DNA of 64,000 bases, taken from positions 2,251,001 to 2,315,000 of the forward strand of contig NZ_OX267714.1 of assembly GCF_946151045.1 (NCBI RefSeq), in the 5' to 3' direction. The position numbers and the translations under genes were made by a program. This document shows positions 1-7,974 of this stretch, in pieces; within the stretch, counting starts at the first letter, position 1, and each line of letters starts with the position of its first letter. The notes under the pieces were generated by a model. That model was not told the DNA's origin. It did no database searches and saw only the letters and a program-made list of their open reading frames with translations. This DNA is from Mammaliicoccus sp. Marseille-Q6498 (GTDB lineage: Bacteria; Bacillota; Bacilli; Staphylococcales; Staphylococcaceae).

Positions 1-930
1 TTACCTGGATTAGGTCATGCTTGTGGACATAATATTATTGGTACATCTAGCGTACTAGCAGGTATAAGTTTGTCTAAAGTCATCGATCAAGTAGGCGGTA
101 AAGTTGTCGTACTTGGTTGTCCAGCAGAAGAAGGCGGCATAAATGGGAGTGCTAAAGCAAGTTACGTTAAAGCAGGTGTTATAGATGATATTGATGTAGC
201 GTTGATGGTTCATCCTGGCCACGAGACGTATGTGACAGTCCCTTCTTTAGCAGTAGATGTATTTGATGTTAAATTTTACGGAAGAAGTGCACATGCATCT
301 GAAAATGCGTACGAAGCGATAAACGCACTTGATGCGATGTTGTCATTCTTTAACGGTGTAAGTATGTTAAGACAACAAATTAAAAAAACAGATAAAGTTC
401 ACGGTGTCATATTAAATGGTGGAGAAGCAGCAAATATCATTCCTGACTTTACACACGCTAGATTTTATACACGTGCAACTTCACGTAAACATTTAGATGA
501 ATTAACTAATAAAGTACGTAATATTGCAGAAGGTGCAGCAAAACAAACAGGTTGTACTTATGAATTACGTCCTATACAAAATGGGGTTAATGAGTTTGTT
601 ATTAACAAACCACTTGATGAATTATTTAGAAAACATGCTGAAGCACTTGGAGAAGACGTAATTGAAGATGATTTTGGTTTTGGTTCTACAGATACGGGGA
701 ATGTAAGTCATATCGTACCGACTATTCATCCACATATAAAAATAGGACCTTCGAATTTAGTCGGACATACGAAAGAATTTTGCCAAGCTGCAGCAAGTAA
801 AGCAGGGGATAAAGCATTGATAAGTGGAGCGAAAATATTAGCATCGATGGGGTTAGAATTTATAGAAAACGACTCCCTTAGAAATGAAATTATCGAGCAT
901 CATCAAACATTGAGGGAGAACTTATTATGA
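1..930 (+). CDS. M20-family peptidase/amidohydrolase, 5' end cut by window edge
   Basis: The reading frame is open from base 1, so the N-terminus lies outside the window. The first codons read LPGLGHACGHN, the metal-binding motif of the M20 aminoacylase/amidohydrolase family (ACY1L2/AbgB-like). A dimerisation-type insert follows (GRSAHASENAYEAINALD), and the C-terminal part has another typical metal-ligand region (GSTDTGNVSHIVPTIHP). These enzymes hydrolyse N-acyl amino acids or dipeptides in the cytoplasm. The stop overlaps the next start in an ATGA junction, so it is translationally coupled to the ATP-grasp ligase. An in-frame TTG at 70 exists but would delete the metal site and is not the start. 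The exact substrate cannot be read from the sequence. Confidence 0.85.
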   Translation, partial: LPGLGHACGHNIIGTSSVLAGISLSKVIDQVGGKVVVLGCPAEEGGINGSAKASYVKAGVIDDIDVALMVHPGHETYVTVPSLAVDVFDVKFYGRSAHASENAYEAINALDAMLSFFNGVSMLRQQIKKTDKVHGVILNGGEAANIIPDFTHARFYTRATSRKHLDELTNKVRNIAEGAAKQTGCTYELRPIQNGVNEFVINKPLDELFRKHAEALGEDVIEDDFGFGSTDTGNVSHIVPTIHPHIKIGPSNLVGHTKEFCQAAASKAGDKALISGAKILASMGLEFIENDSLRNEIIEHHQTLRENLL

Positions 931-2111
931 AAAATGAATACAGGAAATCGTTATCATTAACACTTAATGATTTATATGACGCGCATATCGTATATAATTC
1001 GAGACCGTCATATGAAACGAATCCATGGTTAGAAGCAGAAGTAGATCAATCGAATTTTTTGACTGCTAGGGAAATGATCATTAGTAAAATGCCGATGATT
1101 GTACATGAAGCAAACTTAACAGAAAATGTTAAAGAATTGTTGGCGTTAGTTGATGAAGAAATTCCAGACAACTTATATACATTTTTTGATAAAGAAAGTT
1201 ATGAAGCATTACTTCAACAACTGACAAAAGAAAAAAAGAAAATCTTCTTTCAATATATTCATGGGGAACATTTATGTCATGATGAAGATTACGCAATTTA
1301 TAAACCGAAATTTATAGACTTAAATAATAAAACTAAAATTGCGCAATGGACTGGTGGTAAATTTTTACCTAGAAGAGAAATCATAGATACTGAAGCATTT
1401 GAAGAAAGAATTAAACATTGGGAATTGCCACTCGTTATTAAACCGGGAGATGAGTTACCAACTGCTGGTGGATATGGCGTGATGATTTGTTATACTGAAG
1501 CGGATTTAGAGAAAGCGAGTCAAAGAATTAAAAAAGCAACGGGAACAAAGCAAGTGATTATCGAACAATTTATCGAAGAAGTAGACAATTACTGTGTACA
1601 ATACGTATATAGTGAAAAAACAGGTATAAGGTATATTGGTGCAGTAAAACAACTCACTAATAAATATGGTTTTTATAACGGTAATATTAATTCACAAGAA
1701 GTACCACAAAGTGTAATAGACGCAGGTTATGAAATTATGAAAAACGCCGTCGAATACGGTTATAAAGGTGTTTCTGGGTTTGATTTACTAATAGATAAAA
1801 ACGGAGACGTATTTGCGATTGATTTAAACTTTAGACAAAACGGATCAACGAGCATGTTGTTGCTTAAAGACAGATTACAAGACGGATTTCATAAATTTTT
1901 AAGTTATCACTCTAAAGGCGACAATACACATTTTTATCAAACAATTAAGAAATATATTAAAAAAGGTTATTTGTATCCACTGGCTTATTACGATGGAGAC
2001 TGGTATGGTAAAGATGAAGTTAAATCAAGATTTTCCGGAATTTGGCACGCTGAAACAGAAGAAGAAGCTTTAAAGTTTGAAAAGGCTTTCCTTTCAGAAT
2101 TAGGTGAATAA
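927..2111 (+). CDS. ldmS: ATP-grasp dipeptide ligase, LdmS-like (L-aspartate--L-methionine ligase family)
   Basis: This 394-residue protein has an ATP-grasp fold in its second half. PLVIKPGDELPTAGGYGV is the nucleotide-binding loop, VIIEQFIEEVDNY is the typical E-Q-F/Y-I strand, and VFAIDLNFRQNGST carries the metal-binding D/N residues. Staphylococcal proteins of this length and context are annotated, from memory, as L-aspartate--L-methionine ligase LdmS. The start overlaps the stop of the M20 peptidase gene (ATGA), so a ligase making a dipeptide and a peptidase able to act on small peptides or acyl amino acids are probably made together. The family call is firm; the substrate assignment is by recollection. 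Confidence 0.7.
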   Translation: MKNEYRKSLSLTLNDLYDAHIVYNSRPSYETNPWLEAEVDQSNFLTAREMIISKMPMIVHEANLTENVKELLALVDEEIPDNLYTFFDKESYEALLQQLTKEKKKIFFQYIHGEHLCHDEDYAIYKPKFIDLNNKTKIAQWTGGKFLPRREIIDTEAFEERIKHWELPLVIKPGDELPTAGGYGVMICYTEADLEKASQRIKKATGTKQVIIEQFIEEVDNYCVQYVYSEKTGIRYIGAVKQLTNKYGFYNGNINSQEVPQSVIDAGYEIMKNAVEYGYKGVSGFDLLIDKNGDVFAIDLNFRQNGSTSMLLLKDRLQDGFHKFLSYHSKGDNTHFYQTIKKYIKKGYLYPLAYYDGDWYGKDEVKSRFSGIWHAETEEEALKFEKAFLSELGE

Positions 2112-2140
2112 TAAAAACTGGTAAATAAATGAAATTTTCA

Positions 2141-2170
2141 TTGACTTACTACATTCGTATATACTATATT
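2141..2170 (+). promoter_or_regulatory. Predicted sigma-A promoter of the DUF2750-type gene
   Basis: TTGACT (2141-2146) is separated by 18 bases from TATATT (2165-2170), about 40 bases ahead of the start at 2209. The spacing and both boxes fit a housekeeping promoter. It implies independent transcription from the upstream ligase gene. Confidence 0.45.
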
Positions 2171-2208
2171 TTACTGAGATAAAATAAAATAAAAAGGGTG
2201 GTACAATC

Positions 2209-2871
2209 ATGCCTGTCCAGGATATGTCGATGTTTAAACAGATTTTAACTAAAGAAAAATTTTATGTAGTACTTATTAATCGCAGAATATTAAGAGATGA
2301 CAATAAAGATATTCGCTTAATCTGGTCAAAACAAGAATATGCTGAGTCCTTTATAAAAGACTACAACATCACAGAGTATGATAAAGTGATGGAACTAGAT
2401 TTAGATAGATTTGTAACGTATGAAATGGATGACATCCTTGATGAAGGAGACAAATTCATTGTAGACCGTTATGAAGATAATAAAGGAATAGAAGTAGAAG
2501 CTATTTCATTTATAGAAGAAATTATGAGTGAATTAGATGACATTCGTATTGAAGAATTTGCTGAAGATATCTGTAAAGAAGAATATGTTTATGGGTTAAC
2601 AGTTAAAGGTCAAAAACAATTTATCATTGTATCAGAAGAAGACAATAGCTTACCAAATATGATGACTGTTTGGAGTTCAAGAAAGCTAGCAGAGAAAGTA
2701 CGACGTGATGACTTTGAAGAATATGAAGTAATTGAAGTAGAAACTGAAGTATTTGAAGAATGGTTAGAAGACTTGAAACAACAAGATTTCGCGGTTGGTA
2801 TAAACATGAAATCAGGTATGATTGGAACAATTACAGATCCAAAAGCGGTATTAAACGCGATGCCATGTTAA
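2209..2871 (+). CDS. Acidic two-repeat protein, DUF2750-like
   Basis: A 220-residue soluble, strongly acidic protein without signal peptide. Two similar halves can be seen. One is around residues 15-90 (FYVVLINRRI, LIWSKQEYAESFIKDY, VTYEMDDILDEGD) and the other around 125-205 (YVYGLTVKGQ, TVWSSRKLAEKVRRDD, EVFEEWLEDL). Both have the pattern strand, 'W-S-[RK]' and helix, then an acidic E/D-rich helix. That internal duplication resembles DUF2750 proteins, whose function is unknown. The AAGGGTGG ribosome binding site supports the start, and a hairpin terminator follows at 2891. It is a single-gene unit between the ldmS pair and the ABC operon. Confidence 0.65.
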   Translation: MPVQDMSMFKQILTKEKFYVVLINRRILRDDNKDIRLIWSKQEYAESFIKDYNITEYDKVMELDLDRFVTYEMDDILDEGDKFIVDRYEDNKGIEVEAISFIEEIMSELDDIRIEEFAEDICKEEYVYGLTVKGQKQFIIVSEEDNSLPNMMTVWSSRKLAEKVRRDDFEEYEVIEVETEVFEEWLEDLKQQDFAVGINMKSGMIGTITDPKAVLNAMPC

Positions 2872-2890
2872 TTGAATAGACAATTATTTT

Positions 2891-2923
2891 AGACTTTTGC
2901 TAAATAGCAGAAGTCTTTTTTTT
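2891..2923 (+). terminator. Intrinsic terminator after the DUF2750-type gene
   Basis: AGACTTTTGC (2891-2900), a six-base loop and GCAGAAGTCT (2907-2916) form a 10-bp stem with one G-T pair, followed by a run of seven T. Confidence 0.85.
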
Positions 2924-3018
2924 ATTCTCAATTGTTAGAAATAAATAATTATAAAATTTTAATGCATTGTTGTAAAAGAGGGGACAATATTATAAATTAA
3001 TATTAAGAATATGGAAGA

Positions 3019-3831
3019 ATGAAGGTGATACTTCTGTTTACTTATATGAAATTAAGAACGAATCGGTTTCAATTGTATTTAGCATTTGCAATATTATCAT
3101 TGATCGCAGTATTACACATTTCTGAAGTTCAAAATAGATATGCTATGTTTCAGAATTTAGAGAGTACACCATACACGAAATGGCTTTTATTCGATACTTT
3201 TAGTGGATTATCTATTGTATATTTATTACTTATGCCTTTAGCAATAGCAATTGGCGTAAGTGATATTTTTATACATGATAAACATAATAATCTACTCATG
3301 AATGCATATATTTATAAATCAAAAGTTCAAACAGATTTTTATGTGATACTTTATTCAAGTATTGTGGCATTTATTGTATCGGCGCTACCTTTAATCTTAA
3401 ATGTTGTTGGTATCTTTTTAGTATTGCCAGATATAAAACCTGATAGATATATTAATCATCCAATCGGTATGAACATGTATGATACTTTATCTGTGAATAT
3501 GCATTATGATCATCCTTATTTATATATTTTAACTTACATAGTATTAGCAGGGGTTTGGGGTTCTATTATGAATATACTCGCAATTAGTATGTCGTTATAT
3601 ACAAATAAAAGAATAATAGCAATTATAGGTCCATTTGTATTTCAAATATTTCTAATTATAGTTGGAAATCTAACACAAAATGAATTTGTGGTACCCCCAG
3701 TGTATTTTATACAAGGTATAACGATGTTTATGCAGACAAACTATTTAGTAATCGTTCTAACTTTTTTAATATATGCAATTTTGTCTATTTATTTTTATAT
3801 CAGTGGGAACAGAAAAAATGAAATTAATTAA
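3019..3831 (+). CDS. ABC-2-like membrane protein, first permease of an unassigned exporter operon
   Basis: A 270-residue hydrophobic protein with about six membrane segments (near residues 18-36, 58-80, 105-133, 167-190, 198-216 and 240-262). It starts with a short cytoplasmic amphipathic stretch, as in ABC-2 type permeases of bacteriocin-immunity or peptide-export systems. No recognisable signature ties it to a named family. It is the first gene of a five-gene unit in which each gene overlaps the next, ending with the ATPase and a membrane-anchored protein. The gene start has only a modest ribosome binding site (ATGGAAG). The stretch 3019-6319 is visibly more AT-rich than its neighbours. Function is inferred from the ATPase downstream. 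Confidence 0.65.
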   Translation: MKVILLFTYMKLRTNRFQLYLAFAILSLIAVLHISEVQNRYAMFQNLESTPYTKWLLFDTFSGLSIVYLLLMPLAIAIGVSDIFIHDKHNNLLMNAYIYKSKVQTDFYVILYSSIVAFIVSALPLILNVVGIFLVLPDIKPDRYINHPIGMNMYDTLSVNMHYDHPYLYILTYIVLAGVWGSIMNILAISMSLYTNKRIIAIIGPFVFQIFLIIVGNLTQNEFVVPPVYFIQGITMFMQTNYLVIVLTFLIYAILSIYFYISGNRKNEIN

Positions 3832-4474
3832 ATATAGAATTCATTCACTTATGAACTTCAGGTTTTTAAAATGGAATGTAATATATTTTATATTGTTTCT
3901 TTTATATCAATGTAATTCAATTGATTTGCTACCTAAGGATAATTTCCACTTTATAAATTTATTGATGAGTAAATTCACATTAACTTATATCGTCTTACCT
4001 ATGTTAAGCATTTTTACTTTGTATTTTTATAATGATGATCACATACATGAAACCTATATCTCACATAGGAAATATTTAAAAATTGATTATGTAATTTATG
4101 CTACTTTGATTTCATCATTCTTAAGTGTAGAACAAATATTGGCATCGTTATTCGCAGAACAATTTATAGTAAAACTGGATAGTATATTTTGGGTTTCTTT
4201 GTTATTGACGATAATAGGGAATTTGACGGTTTCTTTATTATTTTTAAGTTTATATGTGATGTTTTTTAATAAAATGATTACTTTGATCGTAGGGAACTTA
4301 ATGATATTTTTAGACTTTTTATTAGGACTAGCTAGCAAAACGAATTTTATTATAATCGATTCATCAAAACTAATAACATTTTCTTTCGCGTGGGTGTTAT
4401 ATAAATGTGCATTATTTTGTAGTATTTTTTTAATCGCAGTATGGCAATTGTCAAAGAAGGAAATTTTAAAATGA
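3818..4474 (+). CDS. Second membrane subunit of the unassigned ABC operon
   Basis: I place the start at 3818, 14 bases before the end of the preceding gene, so that it initiates by translational coupling. An in-frame upstream start at 3773 would extend it inside the previous gene. The 218-residue product is almost entirely hydrophobic, with about six membrane segments and short basic loops, and no sequence motif I recognise. Size and topology parallel the first and third membrane proteins of this operon, so the three may be diverged members of one permease family. Two or three of them could assemble with the ATPase encoded at 5169. Confidence 0.6.
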   Translation: MKLIKYRIHSLMNFRFLKWNVIYFILFLLYQCNSIDLLPKDNFHFINLLMSKFTLTYIVLPMLSIFTLYFYNDDHIHETYISHRKYLKIDYVIYATLISSFLSVEQILASLFAEQFIVKLDSIFWVSLLLTIIGNLTVSLLFLSLYVMFFNKMITLIVGNLMIFLDFLLGLASKTNFIIIDSSKLITFSFAWVLYKCALFCSIFLIAVWQLSKKEILK

Positions 4475-5172
4475 ATAAGTATAAATTTATATTGTTTGCA
4501 TTATATTCGACAGTAAGAACCTTAATGATTTTAAATATATTTCTATTATCAATTTTGCTTCTCGTTCAACCTTATATAAGAAATAATAATCTATGGATAT
4601 TTATATTTAGAGGTAACTCAGAGGACGAACTTAATGAAGGTATATTTAATGTGCCTGGAATGTATATCTTGATACTGTTTTTAGCAATTTATTTATGTCA
4701 CAAGTTAATAAGTACGATATACCAATATTACATAAATGAGTGGTATCTATTGTTGAATAACGTAAATAGATGGTTGTTGATTATATTTATAACATTTTTA
4801 TTTGCAAGCATCTATATAGCTGATTTATTAATCATATATTGTATTTTAGATGTGGATCATATAGTAAATGTTGCACATGCTTTTTGCCTATTTTTAGGTA
4901 TCTTTTCGCTTATGAATATATATATTCTTCTATATATAAGATATAAATTTCATATTGCGTTTATGACGTGTTTAACATGGATAATTGTAACAACTCGATA
5001 TTCTTTTGATTATAACCCTTTAAATATGACATTGATTTCAAGAATGGATGATATGTTATCTATCTATTTATACAGTTATTGCCTATTTATTACAGCAATA
5101 TTTGTAATATTATTTTTAGTATTACAGAAAGATATTTATTTGAAATTTCAAAGAGGTGATGAGCATTTATGA
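4471..5172 (+). CDS. Third membrane subunit of the unassigned ABC operon
   Basis: The start at 4471 overlaps the previous stop (ATGA) and is preceded by AAAGAAGGA; the in-frame start at 4441 lies within the upstream gene and is less likely. The 233-residue protein has about six predicted membrane helices. A short polar extracytoplasmic loop sits after the first helix (FRGNSEDELNEG, around residues 45-56), and the C-terminus is basic. No family signature is recognised. It again overlaps its downstream neighbour, the ATPase, by four bases. Confidence 0.6.
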   Translation: MNKYKFILFALYSTVRTLMILNIFLLSILLLVQPYIRNNNLWIFIFRGNSEDELNEGIFNVPGMYILILFLAIYLCHKLISTIYQYYINEWYLLLNNVNRWLLIIFITFLFASIYIADLLIIYCILDVDHIVNVAHAFCLFLGIFSLMNIYILLYIRYKFHIAFMTCLTWIIVTTRYSFDYNPLNMTLISRMDDMLSIYLYSYCLFITAIFVILFLVLQKDIYLKFQRGDEHL

Positions 5173-5789
5173 TTCAATTAATAGATGTGACGAAAGAACA
5201 TCAGCATAATGAATTACTTAAAAATATAAATTTAAAAATTGAAAAAGGAAAAGTATACGGTTTTAAAGGTAGTAATGGTTCAGGAAAGACGATGTTATTA
5301 AGAGCATTGTTAGGACTGATTAAAGTGAAGGGACAAGTATTAATTAATGGCAAACAGTTAAAGTTTGGTAGTGAGTATCCATTGAAAGTAGGGGTCTTTA
5401 TTGAAAAGCCTAGCATCATTCCTGAATTCACTGCTTTAAAAAATTTAAAGCTTATTGCCTCTTTGAAAGGTATTAAAGACATAGAAGTAATAACGAAATA
5501 TTTAGTGGAATTAGGATTAAATCCAAATGATAAACGGAAAGTTAGAAAATATTCATTAGGTATGAAACAAAAGGTAGGTATTGCACAAACTTTAATGGGA
5601 GATCCCGAACTAATCATATTAGATGAGCCAACTAATGCATTAGATAAAAAGAGTATCCAAACTTTATTAGACATTTTGAAAAGATTGAAAGAAAAAGGTT
5701 GTACAATTTTAATCGCATCACATCAATTTGAACATTTAGAATCTATTATCGATGAAACGTTTCATATTGAAGCAGGTGAACTGTCATGA
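5169..5789 (+). CDS. ABC transporter ATP-binding protein
   Basis: A 206-residue ATPase with every core motif. Walker A is GSNGSGKT (about residues 36-43), the signature region is YSLGMKQK, Walker B is LIILDEPTNALD, and the switch region is ILIASHQFEHL. The signature is SLGMKQK rather than LSGGQ; this variant is typical of ABC-2 exporters of lantibiotics, bacteriocins, sodium or drugs (the CcmA/LanF/BcrA group). It is slightly short, without a C-terminal accessory domain. The start overlaps the third membrane gene (ATGA) and the stop overlaps the next gene, so its stoichiometry is probably set by coupling. It should energise the three membrane proteins encoded upstream. Confidence 0.9.
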   Translation: MIQLIDVTKEHQHNELLKNINLKIEKGKVYGFKGSNGSGKTMLLRALLGLIKVKGQVLINGKQLKFGSEYPLKVGVFIEKPSIIPEFTALKNLKLIASLKGIKDIEVITKYLVELGLNPNDKRKVRKYSLGMKQKVGIAQTLMGDPELIILDEPTNALDKKSIQTLLDILKRLKEKGCTILIASHQFEHLESIIDETFHIEAGELS

Positions 5790-6319
5790 AGAGGCAGTTT
5801 AAATTGTTAATAATAGTCATAATACTCATTGGAATTTCAATATTAGGATACTGGAGATATACGAAAGTTAATGAAAAATTTCAGGACTTTAAATTAACTG
5901 AAGAAAAAATTCAATTCAATCATAAACATACAATTAGCGTTGGTAATATTGAATTTAAAGATGTAAAGGTAGAAACCAAGGATAAAGAAATATTGTTATC
6001 AATGGGGATTAAAATTTTGAAATCTTCTCAATTTAAAGATTCTTATCATAAAAATATGAATAGTAATTTTTATGCTCGTTCAAATGAACAAATCATTAAT
6101 CAAACAGATGAATTTCGTAACTCTAAAGGAGAACACAAAGGACCTGATAAAGATTATTTCAAAAAAAATAAAGAGTATAATGGAGAAGTGAAGTTTAGAA
6201 TATTATCATTAAATCCACAAGGTAAGAATGAAATTGAAATTGTTTATATGGACTATGACGGCCACAAGGTGAAAAAATTATATTATCCAATTAAAATTGA
6301 AAATGGAAAGATTATATAA
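5786..6319 (+). CDS. Membrane-anchored extracytoplasmic protein of the ABC operon
   Basis: The 177-residue product has a single N-terminal membrane segment (about residues 5-24, with MKRQFK before it). There is no lipobox cysteine, so it looks like a signal-anchored protein with a 150-residue outside domain rich in lysine, glutamate and beta-strand-like alternation. It overlaps the ATPase gene (ATGA) and ends the operon just before a strong hairpin. I do not recognise its family. By position it could be an accessory that binds the exported or excluded compound, as immunity lipoproteins do in bacteriocin systems; that role is only inference. Confidence 0.6.
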   Translation: MKRQFKLLIIVIILIGISILGYWRYTKVNEKFQDFKLTEEKIQFNHKHTISVGNIEFKDVKVETKDKEILLSMGIKILKSSQFKDSYHKNMNSNFYARSNEQIINQTDEFRNSKGEHKGPDKDYFKKNKEYNGEVKFRILSLNPQGKNEIEIVYMDYDGHKVKKLYYPIKIENGKII

Positions 6320-6321
6320 AC

Positions 6322-6363
6322 AAAAGGTATATTCCCTCTGAACTCACAGGGAATATACCTTTT
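6322..6363. terminator. Bidirectional terminator between the ABC operon and the pentapeptide gene
   Basis: A perfect 16-bp inverted repeat (arms 6322-6337 and 6348-6363) has A-runs on the left and T-runs on the right. It can therefore stop the plus-strand operon and the convergent minus-strand gene. Confidence 0.85.
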
Positions 6364-6364
6364 A

Positions 6365-6991
6365 TTATGCCTTAACTTCTACGCCAAACAACGGTAGTAT
6401 TTCGTATGCTTGGTATTCTGATACGGTTGCACCTTTTAGGTCTGTTGGTTGTATGACGAGTTGTTGTATTTCGTTTGTTGATAAATCAACGTTGTTTAAT
6501 GATGTTTCGACTACTTCGAGTGATTCTAGGGAGCATTTAACAATTTCTAATGATTTTTGTTTACAGAATGAAAGGTAAGTTTCATCCATTTGATTATCAT
6601 TGAATCGTACATGATCGAATTGACAGTTTTCAAATTGACTCATTTTAAGTTGGCAGTTAGAGAATTGTACGTGTTTTATTTTTAAGTCTGTAAATGATGC
6701 GCCGATCATTCTACAGTCTATGAATTGTACGCGGTTTAAGGATGCTTCTTTAAAGATGCTGTTTGATAGGTCGCATCCTTTAAATACGATATCTAGTCCG
6801 TGTATTTTGGTGAAATCTAATGATTCAAATGTACATTGGTTGAAATAAATTGTGTCTATTTGATTTGTTTCTTCTTCTATAGAAATTTCTGCTTTATTAA
6901 AATATAAATCATATGATGATTGTACGAGTGTGACTTGTTGATCGGTTTCGTATTCAAATGATTGTTTTAGTTTCGGTTCGATGAGTTTCAT
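6365..6991 (-). CDS. Pentapeptide-repeat protein
   Basis: A 208-residue soluble protein with a right-handed quadrilateral beta-helix pattern. Hydrophobic or aromatic centre residues recur every five positions (for example FKGCDLSNSIFKEASLNRVQF, in two overlapping stretches, and FSNCQLKMSQFENCQF). Such proteins include QnrB/MfpA-type DNA mimics, but here repeats are irregular and no Qnr-specific loops are visible. I therefore do not propose gyrase protection. The start is preceded by GGAGCG, and the gene lies 20 bases after coaW on the same strand, so both are likely one transcript ending at the 6322 hairpin. Confidence 0.75.
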   Translation of the reverse strand: MKLIEPKLKQSFEYETDQQVTLVQSSYDLYFNKAEISIEEETNQIDTIYFNQCTFESLDFTKIHGLDIVFKGCDLSNSIFKEASLNRVQFIDCRMIGASFTDLKIKHVQFSNCQLKMSQFENCQFDHVRFNDNQMDETYLSFCKQKSLEIVKCSLESLEVVETSLNNVDLSTNEIQQLVIQPTDLKGATVSEYQAYEILPLFGVEVKA

Positions 6992-7011
6992 TGAAAACGC
7001 TCCTTAATATA

Positions 7012-7812
7012 TTATTGGCAATAAATTGCTCCTATTGCGCCTGAGTAGTCACCATTTTCTAGGAAGTATGGTTTTAATCCTCTTAAGTTTGTATAATCTA
7101 AGACGATTTTACGAAGTAAGTCGTTTTGAACGAATGATGAACCAATGTATAGTACATTTTCAGTTTCGAATTGGCGTGCGGCGTGTATAGAAACGGTCGT
7201 TACTGTTTCTCCTACAATACCCATGACTGCAGCTAATCGGTCTTCGTTAGGAAAATCTTCATGCATATGTTGAAGTACGTGACCAAAATTGGCAGCAGTT
7301 AATTCACCTGAGATTGGTGTTTTATCTCCTTTATAGATATGTTTTACTTTTAAATCTATTTTGTCTCTATCTCCGTTTGTAGCAGTTTGAACAAGCTCGT
7401 TGTAATCACTTATTTGAGTAAGTAAATATCCTAGACCTTGTATCATACCGCCACCAGCACCCGTTCCACCAGCACGTTCTTGATGATTTTTTGTAGCGTA
7501 ATGGATGGAAGTGCCTGTTCCTACATTTGAAAATATATATGTATCTAAGTTGATGTTGTTTTCTTTTAACAAAAGTTGAATACCGCAATACGTCGCATCG
7601 AATTCAATGCTTCTGTTTGCATCATGTTTAATTAATGAATCTAAATATTGTGCTTTACCACCTGTAATAGATATTTCAACGTCTTCTAATTGATTTAACC
7701 ATTCTGCCACTGAATCTATTTCAGTTGATAACCATTTTTTATAAGTTCTGTTACCTTGATCTTCAATAACAACTTTTATTAAAGTACCTCCAGCATCTAT
7801 TCCAATCTTCAC
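7012..7812 (-). CDS. coaW: Type II pantothenate kinase
   Basis: CoaW phosphorylates pantothenate in the first step of coenzyme A synthesis. The 266-residue protein begins MKIGIDAGGTLIKVV, the ATP-binding phosphate-1 motif of the acetate/sugar kinase-actin fold. GTGTSIHY and GGTGAGGGMIQGLG provide the glycine-rich active-site loops, and VLYIGSSF is the adenosine motif. Type II enzymes of this kind are typical of staphylococci and are not feedback-inhibited by CoA. It uses a GTG start at 7812 with AGAGGTG upstream. The next gene on the strand is the pentapeptide protein. Confidence 0.9.
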   Translation of the reverse strand: MKIGIDAGGTLIKVVIEDQGNRTYKKWLSTEIDSVAEWLNQLEDVEISITGGKAQYLDSLIKHDANRSIEFDATYCGIQLLLKENNINLDTYIFSNVGTGTSIHYATKNHQERAGGTGAGGGMIQGLGYLLTQISDYNELVQTATNGDRDKIDLKVKHIYKGDKTPISGELTAANFGHVLQHMHEDFPNEDRLAAVMGIVGETVTTVSIHAARQFETENVLYIGSSFVQNDLLRKIVLDYTNLRGLKPYFLENGDYSGAIGAIYCQ

Positions 7813-7974
7813 AATAACACCTCTTCGAATTTAGTAATAATTAAATTCAATTATACTATATATGATTATTTTTGATAGTTTTATAAATAATAAATCTGTA
7901 AATAAAAAGGTTCTTCATTGCGCATATAATGTAAAATTAGTTATGATATATTTAAGTACACGGGGGGATAGTAA

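Noticed and set aside
6365..6991. Pentapeptide-repeat protein as a Qnr-type quinolone resistance gene
   Set aside because: Repeats are irregular and the Qnr loops are not apparent; many pentapeptide proteins have no link to gyrase.
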